Shown piece after piece: positions 5,705 through 12,248 of a stretch of DNA of 17,687 bases. This stretch comes from Minisyncoccota bacterium. Its GTDB lineage: Bacteria; Patescibacteriota; Microgenomatia; UBA1400; PJMF01. A program made the translations under genes and the position numbers. Position 1 is the stretch's first letter; every line of letters begins with the position of its first letter. A model generated the notes under the pieces. The model was given only the letters and a program-made list of their open reading frames with translations, was not told the origin of the DNA and made no database searches. The stretch spans positions 1 to 17,687 of the forward strand of contig WJLO01000078.1 of NCBI GenBank assembly GCA_014728425.1, given 5' to 3'.

Positions 5705-6742
5705 CTAAGTCCACACAGTGTTTTCGTAACGGTAACCAAACTTTCCAGCTAGATAAACACCAGGTTCAATAGTGAAGACCATGCCGGGCTTGATAGGTTG
5801 CTGGTTTTTCCAATTAATTGAAGGCGGCTCATGAATATCAAGGCCTAAACCATGACCAGTAGTATGGATAAAAAAATCGCCATAACCAGCTTTTTTAATT
5901 ACTTGTCGGGCAGCTTGATCTAAGTTTTTGACTTTTAATGCTGCAATGGCTTTCAGTTTTTGTTTTGCAGCTTGGTAGGCTTGTTTAACAAGCTTTTCTA
6001 CTTTAATGAATTCAGGGTCAGGCTTGGTGCCAAACCAAATTGTTCTGGTCATGTCACTGCAATAGCCTTGGTAACTAGCGCCAAAATCAATTAATATTGC
6101 TGTTTCTGAGGTGAGTTTTTGATCAGTGGGCTGATGATGGGGTAGAGCAGTGTGTTGGCCAAAAGCCACAATAGTGGGAAAAGCTGGTTGAGGGGAACCA
6201 AGTTTTTTGAGTTGGGTTTCTAAAAGTTCTTTTACGGCTAGCTCGGTCATGCCAGTTGTTAATTGAGGTTCTAACTGCTGCCAAGCTTGCTGGGAGATCT
6301 TAACTGCCTTTTTGATTTTTGCCAGCTCACTAGTGTCTTTACTCATTCGTAACTCCCAGATTAATTGTTTGGCTAGACCTCGAACTTGCCAAGAGGATTT
6401 TTGCTGCAAAGCTTGATGTTCTTTAACAAATAAGGAACTTTCATCAACTAAAATAGTTTTAAAAGAGTGTTGTTGTTGAACAATGTCAAGGTGTTTAAGT
6501 AGTTTTTTTAAATTGCAGCCGGGTAAGTTGATGATTTTTTGATGATTAACTACTGGGGAAAATTGATTATGAATTAAGTAAGCCTGTTTTTTGGTAAGTA
6601 AAGCATAGGCTTCTCGTTCAGCTGGTACTAAAAATTGAAAATCAGTAAAGTACTGGATATCACTAGGGGCAGAAAGCAAGATAGCCTGGCTAGGGGTGAT
6701 TTTTTGCTGCAGTTTGGCTAATCGTGGACCAAGGAACGACAT
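5705..6742 (-). CDS. M24-family metallopeptidase (Xaa-Pro aminopeptidase/prolidase type)
   Basis: A dinuclear-metal peptidase that removes N-terminal residues next to proline, or cleaves Xaa-Pro dipeptides, in the cytoplasm. It is 345 aa. The N-terminal creatinase-like domain spans about 1-130 and the pita-bread catalytic domain about 138-345. All five metal ligands are present: D219 and D230 (in DFGASYQGYCSD), H297 (TTGHGLG), E326 (TIEPGVY) and E340 (YRYENT). H304 fits the conserved substrate-site His. The protein stops only five residues after E340, earlier than most relatives, which carry about ten more residues (a closing strand). The gene starts 12 bp after the DUF5666-like gene and is probably co-transcribed with it. 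Peptide scavenging fits an organism with few biosynthetic genes. Confidence 0.93.
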   Translation of the reverse strand: MSFLGPRLAKLQQKITPSQAILLSAPSDIQYFTDFQFLVPAEREAYALLTKKQAYLIHNQFSPVVNHQKIINLPGCNLKKLLKHLDIVQQQHSFKTILVDESSLFVKEHQALQQKSSWQVRGLAKQLIWELRMSKDTSELAKIKKAVKISQQAWQQLEPQLTTGMTELAVKELLETQLKKLGSPQPAFPTIVAFGQHTALPHHQPTDQKLTSETAILIDFGASYQGYCSDMTRTIWFGTKPDPEFIKVEKLVKQAYQAAKQKLKAIAALKVKNLDQAARQVIKKAGYGDFFIHTTGHGLGLDIHEPPSINWKNQQPIKPGMVFTIEPGVYLAGKFGYRYENTVWT

Positions 6743-6754
6743 ACTGAGATTGAT

Positions 6755-7486
6755 TTATTCGGTTTCAGTTAATGGGGCTAAAGAGCGGATAGTAGTAATA
6801 ATTTGTTCACCATCCTCGTTCTGGTAACCAACCACTAGCACTTGTAAACCTTCGGTAAATAAACTAGTTTGACTAGTTTCTCCTTGGAGATCTTGGAACT
6901 CAATGTTTTGGCTTAAAGTAAGACTTAAAACCTCGGTTTCATTTTGTTTTTGTCGGGGTTCGAGGTCTAGTTTGCTGCGAGACAAAGATTTGATCGTGCC
7001 AAACATGACTAAGTGAGGACTAGGTCTTAAAGACTCGCTACTAACCACAATCCTTTTGGGATTGAACTCCGCGTCTTCCTGATAACCCATGATAATCAAC
7101 CAATCATCTACTGCCACTTTAGTAAGTTCGATTTCTTGCCCGTCTTTTACCAAAGTAACTTGATCATCAATAGCCAAGATTTGTGTACCATCTTGGTTTT
7201 CTACAGTGATGGTTTCTTCAGTTAAGCGTTGTACTTGAGCAATAAAGCCATAGCTTTTTTGAGAAAGATCATCAATAGTGCCCTTAATTTGGTCTTTTTT
7301 TTCTTCTACTACTTTTTCAATACGTTCTTTAAGATTTTTAGTAGTAGGGTCAGCAGGATCTATTGTTGGACTGATTTCTATATCAGAGTCTTTATCTATA
7401 GCTACAGATAAAATATTATTGGTTTGACTGAAAAATAAAGCTGTTGCTAGGCTAGTAATGAGCAGAGTGGTTTTAAGTTTTGACAT
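6755..7486 (-). CDS. Secreted DUF5666-like protein with two beta-barrel repeats
   Basis: A 243-aa exported protein. The frame is open to 7573, but ATG at 7486 is chosen: it gives an N-terminal Lys followed by a hydrophobic stretch (about 7-26), a credible signal peptide or anchor, and begins 4 bases after the stop of the preceding gene. A charged, Lys/Glu-rich helical segment (about 50-72) follows. Two similar beta-rich units come next, about 80-148 (GFIAQVQRLTEETITVE...) and about 160-236 (FGTIKSLSRSKLDLE...). Each shows the 'G-x-I/V-x-x-(4-6)-L/I-x-V/L-E' opening of DUF5666/OB-like domains. Function unknown; probably an extracytoplasmic envelope protein working with the Ig-like protein encoded just upstream. 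Confidence 0.78.
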   Translation of the reverse strand: MSKLKTTLLITSLATALFFSQTNNILSVAIDKDSDIEISPTIDPADPTTKNLKERIEKVVEEKKDQIKGTIDDLSQKSYGFIAQVQRLTEETITVENQDGTQILAIDDQVTLVKDGQEIELTKVAVDDWLIIMGYQEDAEFNPKRIVVSSESLRPSPHLVMFGTIKSLSRSKLDLEPRQKQNETEVLSLTLSQNIEFQDLQGETSQTSLFTEGLQVLVVGYQNEDGEQIITTIRSLAPLTETE

Positions 7487-7490
7487 AATT

Positions 7491-7973
7491 TTATTGATCG
7501 TTGGTTTGCGCAGAATCACTAGCTGGTGTTGTTGCAGCTGATTCTGATTCCTGATCAAACTTATCAGTAACAATGATAGTTTTTTCTAGTTTAACAGTAT
7601 TGCCATCTTCATTAATGGTGATTACTGTAATGACATTGCTGCCAACTTCAAGGTCAACTTCAGTAGAAAAGTTGCCGGTTTCATCAGCAGTGATAATCTC
7701 TTCCTGATTACCTACAAATACTACCACATAGTTATTGGCCAAAGTATTGCCACTTACAGTGATAGTTCTTTGACTTTGGATAACGTTGTCCAAAGGATTG
7801 CTTAAACTAAGATTTTTAGAAATATCAATGGTGGGAGTAGGTGAGGCAGTGGTTGCTAAGTCAGGATTAATAGTGTTGTTTTGATCAGTTTTTTTTAATT
7901 GGTAAGCTCCAAAAGTGATCAATAATCCTAATGCTACCCCAATAAAAATGGCAATTAAGGCTTCTTTTTTCAT
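7491..7973 (-). CDS. Membrane-anchored Ig-like domain protein
   Basis: A 160-aa protein with an N-terminal anchor (about 5-25, ALIAIFIGVALGLLITFGAY), a Thr/Pro-rich linker and one bacterial Ig-like domain at about 56-137. The domain has the pattern of glucodextranase-B-like and Big domains (SQRTITVSGNTL ... DETGNFSTEVDLEVGSNVITV). The last 20 residues are acidic and Ser/Ala-rich. It should sit outside the membrane and may bind sugars or act as a spacer. It is the first gene of a leftward unit with the DUF5666-like gene (4 bp later) and the M24 peptidase gene. It has a TGTTATGAT -10 (8012-8004) and an AGGAG about 14 bases before the ATG, farther than usual. Confidence 0.82.
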   Translation of the reverse strand: MKKEALIAIFIGVALGLLITFGAYQLKKTDQNNTINPDLATTASPTPTIDISKNLSLSNPLDNVIQSQRTITVSGNTLANNYVVVFVGNQEEIITADETGNFSTEVDLEVGSNVITVITINEDGNTVKLEKTIIVTDKFDQESESAATTPASDSAQTNDQ

Positions 7974-7994
7974 GAATTTATTGATTTCTCCTGC

Positions 7995-8023
7995 TTGATC
8001 ATAATCATAACATCTGATATAAA
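7995..8023 (+). promoter_or_regulatory. Promoter of the MBL-fold gene, nearly leaderless
   Basis: TTGATC (7995-8000), a 17-bp spacer and TATAAA (8018-8023) with TG at the extended position (8015-8016). The predicted start near 8030 is about 3 bases before the ATG at 8033. No Shine-Dalgarno is present. It overlaps the divergent leftward -10. Confidence 0.55.
8004..8012 (-). promoter_or_regulatory. Extended -10 for the leftward Ig/DUF5666/M24 unit
   Basis: Minus strand TG (8012-8011), T, then TATGAT (8009-8004), five of six consensus bases. The predicted start is near 7997, leaving a leader of about 24 nt that contains AGGAG. It lies inside the spacer of the rightward promoter of the MBL gene. 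Confidence 0.5.
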
Positions 8024-8032
8024 AAAATCGAG

Positions 8033-8692
8033 ATGCAAATTCAATATTATGGTCACTCCTGTTTTCGACTTAAGGGCAAGCGCGGTATGGTGGTAATGGA
8101 TCCTTATGATGATTATGTAGGTTTGAGCCTGCCCAATATTAGTGCAGATATAGTGACCATTTCTCATGACCATCAAGACCATAATCAAGCTAGTGTGATT
8201 CGTGGTACTGCTAGAAGAGATCAGCCTTTTGTGATTAAGCAACCAGGGGAGTATGAGGTAGGAGGGATCTCGGTTTTTGGAGTGGGTGCTTTTCATGATG
8301 AAAACCAAGGGGTAGAACGAGGCAAAAACATTATCTTTACAGTGTTAATTGATGGAGTGAGAGTGTGCCATTTAGGGGATCTTGGTCATGAAATCAAAGA
8401 GGATTTGATTGCTGAGATTGGGATGATTGATGTGTTACTGCTACCTGTAGGCGGAGTTTATACCATTGATCCTAAACAAGCAGTAAAAGTAGCCCGCTCT
8501 TTAGAGCCAGCTATTGTGATTCCAATGCATTATCAAACTGATCAGCATGAACAAAAAGTTTTTGGTGAGTTAAGTACTTTAGCAGACTTCTTAAAAGAAT
8601 ACAGTGCTGAGCCAGAAACTGTGAATAAGTTAAGTCTTGATCAAAGTCGTTTGCCTGAGGAGATGGAGTTAGTAGTACTGAGCAAGAGTTGA
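8033..8692 (+). CDS. MBL-fold metallo-hydrolase (UlaG-like/Lactamase_B_3 type)
   Basis: A 219-aa cytoplasmic metallo-beta-lactamase-fold hydrolase. The core motif SHDHQDH gives H45, H47, D49 and H50. Further metal ligands are likely H88 (GAFHDE), D116 (HLGDLGH) and H166 (IPMHYQ). The opening MQIQYYGHSCFRLKG is typical of the UlaG-like/Lactamase_B_3 branch often annotated as 'Zn-dependent hydrolase'. The substrate cannot be deduced; relatives act on lactones, phosphodiesters or are uncharacterised. The gene is divergent from the Ig-like gene with overlapping promoters and is followed 83 bp later by dnaB. It ends with TGA, one of the signs that UGA is a normal stop in this genome. Confidence 0.93.
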   Translation: MQIQYYGHSCFRLKGKRGMVVMDPYDDYVGLSLPNISADIVTISHDHQDHNQASVIRGTARRDQPFVIKQPGEYEVGGISVFGVGAFHDENQGVERGKNIIFTVLIDGVRVCHLGDLGHEIKEDLIAEIGMIDVLLLPVGGVYTIDPKQAVKVARSLEPAIVIPMHYQTDQHEQKVFGELSTLADFLKEYSAEPETVNKLSLDQSRLPEEMELVVLSKS

Positions 8693-8733
8693 CGCGCCAA
8701 TCAGAGTTGCAAATTCATCACCAACATATTACA

Positions 8734-8761
8734 TTGAGGTTAACATTAACGAGATTATCAT
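8734..8761 (+). promoter_or_regulatory. Putative dnaB promoter with very short leader
   Basis: TTGAGG (8734-8739), a 16-bp spacer and TATCAT (8756-8761). The predicted start near 8768 leaves a leader of about 8 nt before ATG 8776, without a Shine-Dalgarno. The match is moderate. Confidence 0.4.
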
Positions 8762-8775
8762 AGTTAAGTTTTTTC

Positions 8776-10095
8776 ATGGCTGCTAAAGCAAAACTACCAC
8801 CACATGATAGTGATATTGAATGCTCAGTATTAGGGGCAATTTTAATTGATCCTGATGCCATTGTGAAGGTTGTTGAGCATTTGGGTGCAGAAGCTTTTTA
8901 TGAAAAAAAGCATCGGTTGATCTTTGAAGCAATGTTGACTTTGTATGAAAAGCGTGAGGCAGTAGATGTAGTAACAGTCACTAGTCAGTTAAGAAAACAA
9001 AAACAACTAACAGCAGCTGGAGGCAGTGCTGGCATTGCTCAACTTTCTAACAAGGTCTCTACTGCTGCCAATGTGGAAACTTATGCTCAGTTAGTTAAAG
9101 AAGCTTATATCCGCCGCCAATTGATCTCGATGTCGGCAGAGTTAAGTGACTTAGCTTTTAATGAGAGCAGAGAAACTCAAGACATCCTGGATTTGGCAGA
9201 GCAACGAGTTTTTAAGGTCTCACAAAAAAGCACTGATAAAGCTTTTATTCATGTTAAAGATACTTTAGTAGAAAGCTTTGAGCGTTTGGATGAACTGCAG
9301 CGCATGGGTAACGACCTCAGAGGCTTGCCCACTGGTTTTGAAGATTTAGATAAACTTTTAGCTGGGCTACAGCGCTCTAATTTAATTATTTTGGCAGCAA
9401 GGCCCGGCATGGGTAAGACTGCTATGGCTTTAAACATAGCTCAGCATTTAACTGTGACTGCCAAAAAAAAGCTGGGTTTTTTCTCTTTAGAAATGAGTCG
9501 AGAGGAGTTGGTTGATCGTTTAATGGTTAGTCAAGCTGACATTGATGCCTGGCGGTTAAAAACTGGTCGATTAGATCAGCAAGACTTTTTAAAGTTATCT
9601 GATGCTATGGGGGTTTTGGCTGAGGCTCAGTTATTTATTGATGACACTCCTGGCATGAGTATTTATGAGATGCGCACCAAAGCTAGAAGACTGATGACTG
9701 AACATCAAGTTGATATGATTGTTGTTGATTATCTGCAGTTGGCTCATGGCCGCACCACTGATAATCGGGTACAAGAAGTGGCTGAGATTTCTCAAGGTTT
9801 AAAAAACATTGCTCGTGAGCTGCGCATTCCAGTGCTGTCCTTGTCACAATTGTCACGGGCGGTAGAGAACCGGGGTGGAAAACGACCTCAGTTGTCAGAT
9901 TTGCGAGAGTCAGGCTCGATTGAGCAAGATGCTGATGTAGTAATGTTTTTGTATCGCAAAGATGAAGAAATGCGAGAGTCAATGAGTTTGCGAGTTTCCA
10001 AACACCGCAATGGTCCTTTAGGTGAAATAGATCTGTTTTTTAGAGGGGATCGTATTCGTTTTTATGGTATGGAAAGTAGGGGAGTTAGTAATTAA
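8776..10095 (+). CDS. dnaB: Replicative DNA helicase DnaB
   Basis: The hexameric 5'-3' helicase that unwinds the replication fork and binds primase. It is 439 aa, normal length. The N-terminal DnaB domain (about 8-110, beginning PPHDSDIECSVLGAILID) is followed by a linker and a RecA-like ATPase domain opened by GLPTGFEDLDKLLAGLQ (183-199). Walker A is ARPGMGKT at 208-215 (K214, T215), the catalytic Glu is E239 (FFSLEMS), Walker B is MIVVDYLQL (D318), the SLSQLSR motif is near 355-361 and the arginine-finger region KHRNG lies at 409-413. No intein is present. It stands alone, convergent with the small two-TM gene 38 bp downstream. No SD is seen. Confidence 0.98.
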   Translation: MAAKAKLPPHDSDIECSVLGAILIDPDAIVKVVEHLGAEAFYEKKHRLIFEAMLTLYEKREAVDVVTVTSQLRKQKQLTAAGGSAGIAQLSNKVSTAANVETYAQLVKEAYIRRQLISMSAELSDLAFNESRETQDILDLAEQRVFKVSQKSTDKAFIHVKDTLVESFERLDELQRMGNDLRGLPTGFEDLDKLLAGLQRSNLIILAARPGMGKTAMALNIAQHLTVTAKKKLGFFSLEMSREELVDRLMVSQADIDAWRLKTGRLDQQDFLKLSDAMGVLAEAQLFIDDTPGMSIYEMRTKARRLMTEHQVDMIVVDYLQLAHGRTTDNRVQEVAEISQGLKNIARELRIPVLSLSQLSRAVENRGGKRPQLSDLRESGSIEQDADVVMFLYRKDEEMRESMSLRVSKHRNGPLGEIDLFFRGDRIRFYGMESRGVSN

Positions 10096-10133
10096 TTGGC
10101 AATAGTTTTGTTTTTTATGCAGGCTCAAAAACA

Positions 10134-10385
10134 TTAGCTGGCACTAGTAAAGCCAAATAACCAATAGATTAATCCTCCAGAAAGTAGTAAAAACATCAGA
10201 AAAAAGCCTAAATTTGCCTTTAAACTTTTCATGGATTGACTAGGATCAGCTTTATCTACACTAAAAATAATAATGATGGCAACTGCCAGCCAGATCACTC
10301 CGCGCAGGATGACTGACCAAATGCTATCAACAGCAAAAGCTTTAAGGGCAATTTCTTGGATGGTCTCCATATAATCAATATGCAT
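10134..10385 (-). CDS. Small two-TM membrane protein
   Basis: An 83-aa protein with two hydrophobic helices (about 24-42 and 57-79) joined by a short polar loop (DKADPSQSMKSLKANLG). The N-terminal 20 residues are amphipathic. The start may be ATG 10385 or the in-frame ATG 10370; the sequence does not decide and neither has an SD. It faces dnaB tail-to-tail and tRNA-Leu head-to-head. The family is not recognised; small proteins of this shape in CPR genomes are mostly uncharacterised. Confidence 0.65.
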   Translation of the reverse strand: MHIDYMETIQEIALKAFAVDSIWSVILRGVIWLAVAIIIIFSVDKADPSQSMKSLKANLGFFLMFLLLSGGLIYWLFGFTSAS

Positions 10386-10392
10386 GATTGGC

Positions 10393-10421
10393 TGGTAAAA
10401 TGCAAGTTAGATTGGTAAAAT
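10393..10421 (+). promoter_or_regulatory. Tandem extended -10 elements upstream of tRNA-Leu
   Basis: TGGTAAAAT occurs twice, at 10393-10401 and 10413-10421, spaced 20 bp start to start. The second would start transcription near 10428, 3 bases before the mature tRNA 5' end, and is the likely promoter. The first could give a longer precursor. No clear -35 is seen. Confidence 0.5.
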
Positions 10422-10430
10422 CTAATCTAT

Positions 10431-10515
10431 GCCGCGGTGGCGGAACTGGTAGACGCGTAGGTCTCAAAAACCTATGAGGTTTATCCTCATGTGAGTTCGA
10501 TTCTCACCCGCGGCA
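10431..10515 (+). tRNA. tRNA-Leu(CAA)
   Basis: An 85-nt class II tRNA. The acceptor stem GCCGCGG (10431-10437) pairs fully with 10508-10514; the discriminator is A10515. The D-arm contains GGAACTGGTAGACG. The anticodon stem TAGGT/ACCTA (10458-10462 with 10470-10474) encloses loop CTCAAAA, giving anticodon CAA (10465-10467), which reads UUG. A long variable arm (TGAGG-TTTA-TCCTCA) and T-arm GTGAG-TTCGATT-CTCAC follow. CCA is not encoded. The mature 3' end is only 4 bases before the ATG of the next gene. Confidence 0.97.
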
Positions 10516-10519
10516 CAAT

Positions 10520-11326
10520 ATGTGGCCTGTTTTATTTAATTTTGGTCCTTTTGGCTTAAAGACCATTGCGGTCTTTAATATACTGGCGTTTTTGACTACT
10601 GCTTTTGTGATTTGGCGTAAAAGCAGAGAAGAGCACTATCAAGAGCGTCAGTTGTTTGATGGTTTTTTGTTAGCCTTGGTTTTTGGTGGATTAGTAGCAC
10701 GCTTAGCTTTTATTGTGGTTAATTTTAGTCGTTTTCAAGGCAGTTTTTTAGCTTGGTTTGATTTGATTAATCATTCTGGTTATTTATTAAACTTTGGTAT
10801 TTTAGGGGCTGGTTTTTATTTATTTCGTTTTGCGCAAAAACACAAATGGGATCCTTATGAGGTGGTAGATTTTGGAGCTACAGCAGCAGCTCTAGGTTTG
10901 TTTTGGCTTCAGTTAGGATATTTTTTCAATGGTTCTGGTTTTGGCCAGCCAACCACTTTGCCTTGGGGTTTAGTGTTTCCCGGAGTGATTCAAAAATATC
11001 ATCCAGTGCAGTTATATTTGGCTGTTTTTTATCTGCTGCTTTATTTTTATCTCACTTGGGTGGAGTATCGTTATCGCACTTTTGAATGGTATCGGGCTGG
11101 TAAAAAATCAGCGCAAACTGGGTTTGTGTTTTTAAATTTTTTGATTGGCTTAGCTTTGATTCAACTAGGCTTAACACCAGTTAAATTAGCAGAGTTAAAT
11201 TTGGGAGGGTTTAGTTTAGATATTGGATTTTATCTAGTGCTGTTGATTTTAAGTTTGGGCTGGTTGTGGTTGCGCTCTGGCAGAGAACTATTGCCCACTA
11301 AGAGAAAAAAACTTAATGTTAAATAA
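10520..11326 (+). CDS. Lgt-like membrane protein lacking key catalytic residues
   Basis: A 268-aa polytopic membrane protein of the prolipoprotein diacylglyceryl transferase (Lgt) fold, about seven TM segments. The signature region LQLGYFFNGSGFGQPTTLPWG (130-150) and HPVQLY (161-166) align with E. coli Lgt. However, Q131 replaces essential Arg143, Y134 replaces Asn146, N91 aligns with essential His103 of the HGG motif, and the segment matching EFFRQPD (Arg239) reads QLGLTPV. The E of HPSQLYE is L167. By eye alignment it should not be an active transferase of the known mechanism; it may bind lipid or act on another substrate. The ATG is 4 nt downstream of mature tRNA-Leu with no SD, and the 3' end overlaps the pseudouridine synthase gene by 11 bp. 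The fold is confident, the function not. Confidence 0.8.
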   Translation: MWPVLFNFGPFGLKTIAVFNILAFLTTAFVIWRKSREEHYQERQLFDGFLLALVFGGLVARLAFIVVNFSRFQGSFLAWFDLINHSGYLLNFGILGAGFYLFRFAQKHKWDPYEVVDFGATAAALGLFWLQLGYFFNGSGFGQPTTLPWGLVFPGVIQKYHPVQLYLAVFYLLLYFYLTWVEYRYRTFEWYRAGKKSAQTGFVFLNFLIGLALIQLGLTPVKLAELNLGGFSLDIGFYLVLLILSLGWLWLRSGRELLPTKRKKLNVK

Positions 11327-12152
11327 TCCTGTGCTCCAGCAGTTAGAGATCATTTATCAAGATCAAGATTTATTAATAATCAATAAGCCAGCTGGCCTGG
11401 TAGTTAATCGTGCTCAAACAGTTAAACAGGCTACTTTGCAAGATTGGTTAGCAGCTAGGCAGGACAAACAGCTGCCAGCAGAGCAGTGGCAGGACTTGGT
11501 CCCTGGTGATTTTAATAAGCAATATGGCTCAGCTGAGGAGATTTTTGCGCAACGTCAAGGTTTAGTGCATCGGCTAGATAAAGATACTAGTGGGGTGATG
11601 GTGGCTGCAAAAAATCCTGGCAGCTTGGTTAACTTATTGGCCCAGTTTAAAAAAAGGCAAGTAAAAAAAGCTTATTTAGCTTTGGTTCATGGTCGACTTC
11701 AGCTTAAGCAGGGAAAGATTAATTTGCCTTTGAGTAGAACTAGAACCAGTCCTCACCAATTTGCAGTAGCTGCCGATGGTCGTCCAGCACAAACAAGTTA
11801 TGAGGTGCTACAAGAATTTACCAAGTTAGATTTGCAAATTCCTGCAAAACTTAAAAAGTATCAACGCACCTATCAAGCTGGTTTTTCTTTGGTTAAATGT
11901 TGGCCGCAAACTGGCAGAACTCACCAAATCAGAGTGCATTTTAAACATTTACAGCATCCTCTCGTTGGAGATCAGCATTATGCTGGTCGTAAACGTATTA
12001 AGTTGGATAAACTGTGGTGTCCTAGACAATTTTTGCATGCTCAGGAGTTGTGCTTAATGCGCCCGCGTAATCATAAGCAGCAATGTTTTCAAGCAGCTTT
12101 GACAGATGATTTGCAAGTGGTTTTAAAGAGGTTGAGAGGGGAGGGTGGTTAG
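11316..12152 (+). CDS. RluA-family pseudouridine synthase
   Basis: A 278-aa enzyme that isomerises uridine to pseudouridine in rRNA or tRNA. DLLIINKPAGLVV (18-30) and the catalytic HRLDKDTSG (85-93, Asp88) mark the RluA/RluC/RluD branch. AYLALVHG (about 119-126), PQTGRTHQIRVHF and HPLVGDQHYAG complete the conserved core. It lacks the N-terminal S4 RNA-binding domain of RluC/RluD, and there is an insertion of about 30 residues (about 47-78) ahead of the catalytic loop. The target position cannot be inferred. The start overlaps the Lgt-like stop by 11 bp (ATG inside AATGTTAAATAA), implying translational coupling and expression from the tRNA-Leu transcript. Confidence 0.94.
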   Translation: MLNNPVLQQLEIIYQDQDLLIINKPAGLVVNRAQTVKQATLQDWLAARQDKQLPAEQWQDLVPGDFNKQYGSAEEIFAQRQGLVHRLDKDTSGVMVAAKNPGSLVNLLAQFKKRQVKKAYLALVHGRLQLKQGKINLPLSRTRTSPHQFAVAADGRPAQTSYEVLQEFTKLDLQIPAKLKKYQRTYQAGFSLVKCWPQTGRTHQIRVHFKHLQHPLVGDQHYAGRKRIKLDKLWCPRQFLHAQELCLMRPRNHKQQCFQAALTDDLQVVLKRLRGEGG

Positions 12153-12211
12153 GTTTTGGTTGGTAAATACTAGGCCAGCTAGTTTTGGTTCTGGGGTATT
12201 GCGTTTCCTTG

Positions 12212-12241
12212 TTGACCAGGGGTTTTCTTGTGTGCTAAGCT
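12212..12241 (+). promoter_or_regulatory. Promoter immediately before the surface-protein gene (leaderless)
   Basis: TTGACC (12212-12217), an 18-bp spacer and TAAGCT (12236-12241) with TG at 12233-12234. The -10 ends 7 bases before ATG 12249. This favours ATG 12249 over the in-frame TTG at 12228, which would lie upstream of the predicted transcript start. Confidence 0.5.
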
Positions 12242-12248
12242 AAAACTA

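Noticed and set aside
7487..7573. N-terminal extension of the DUF5666-like protein
   Set aside because: It would overlap the end of the Ig-like gene and bury the signal peptide; ATG 7486 follows that gene's stop by 4 bases.
7970..8308. 112-aa minus-strand open frame over the MBL gene start
   Set aside because: It is antisense to the well-supported MBL coding sequence, including the HxHxDH region, and also covers the divergent promoter; its translation has no domain character.
10096..10133. Bidirectional terminator between dnaB and the small two-TM gene
   Set aside because: T- and A-rich tracts are present (GTTTTG ... CAAAAAC), but they do not form a stable stem.
12228..12248. TTG start for the surface protein
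   Set aside because: It has an imperfect AGGGG upstream, but the predicted promoter places the transcript start at about 12248, after this codon; ATG 12249 is preferred though not proven.
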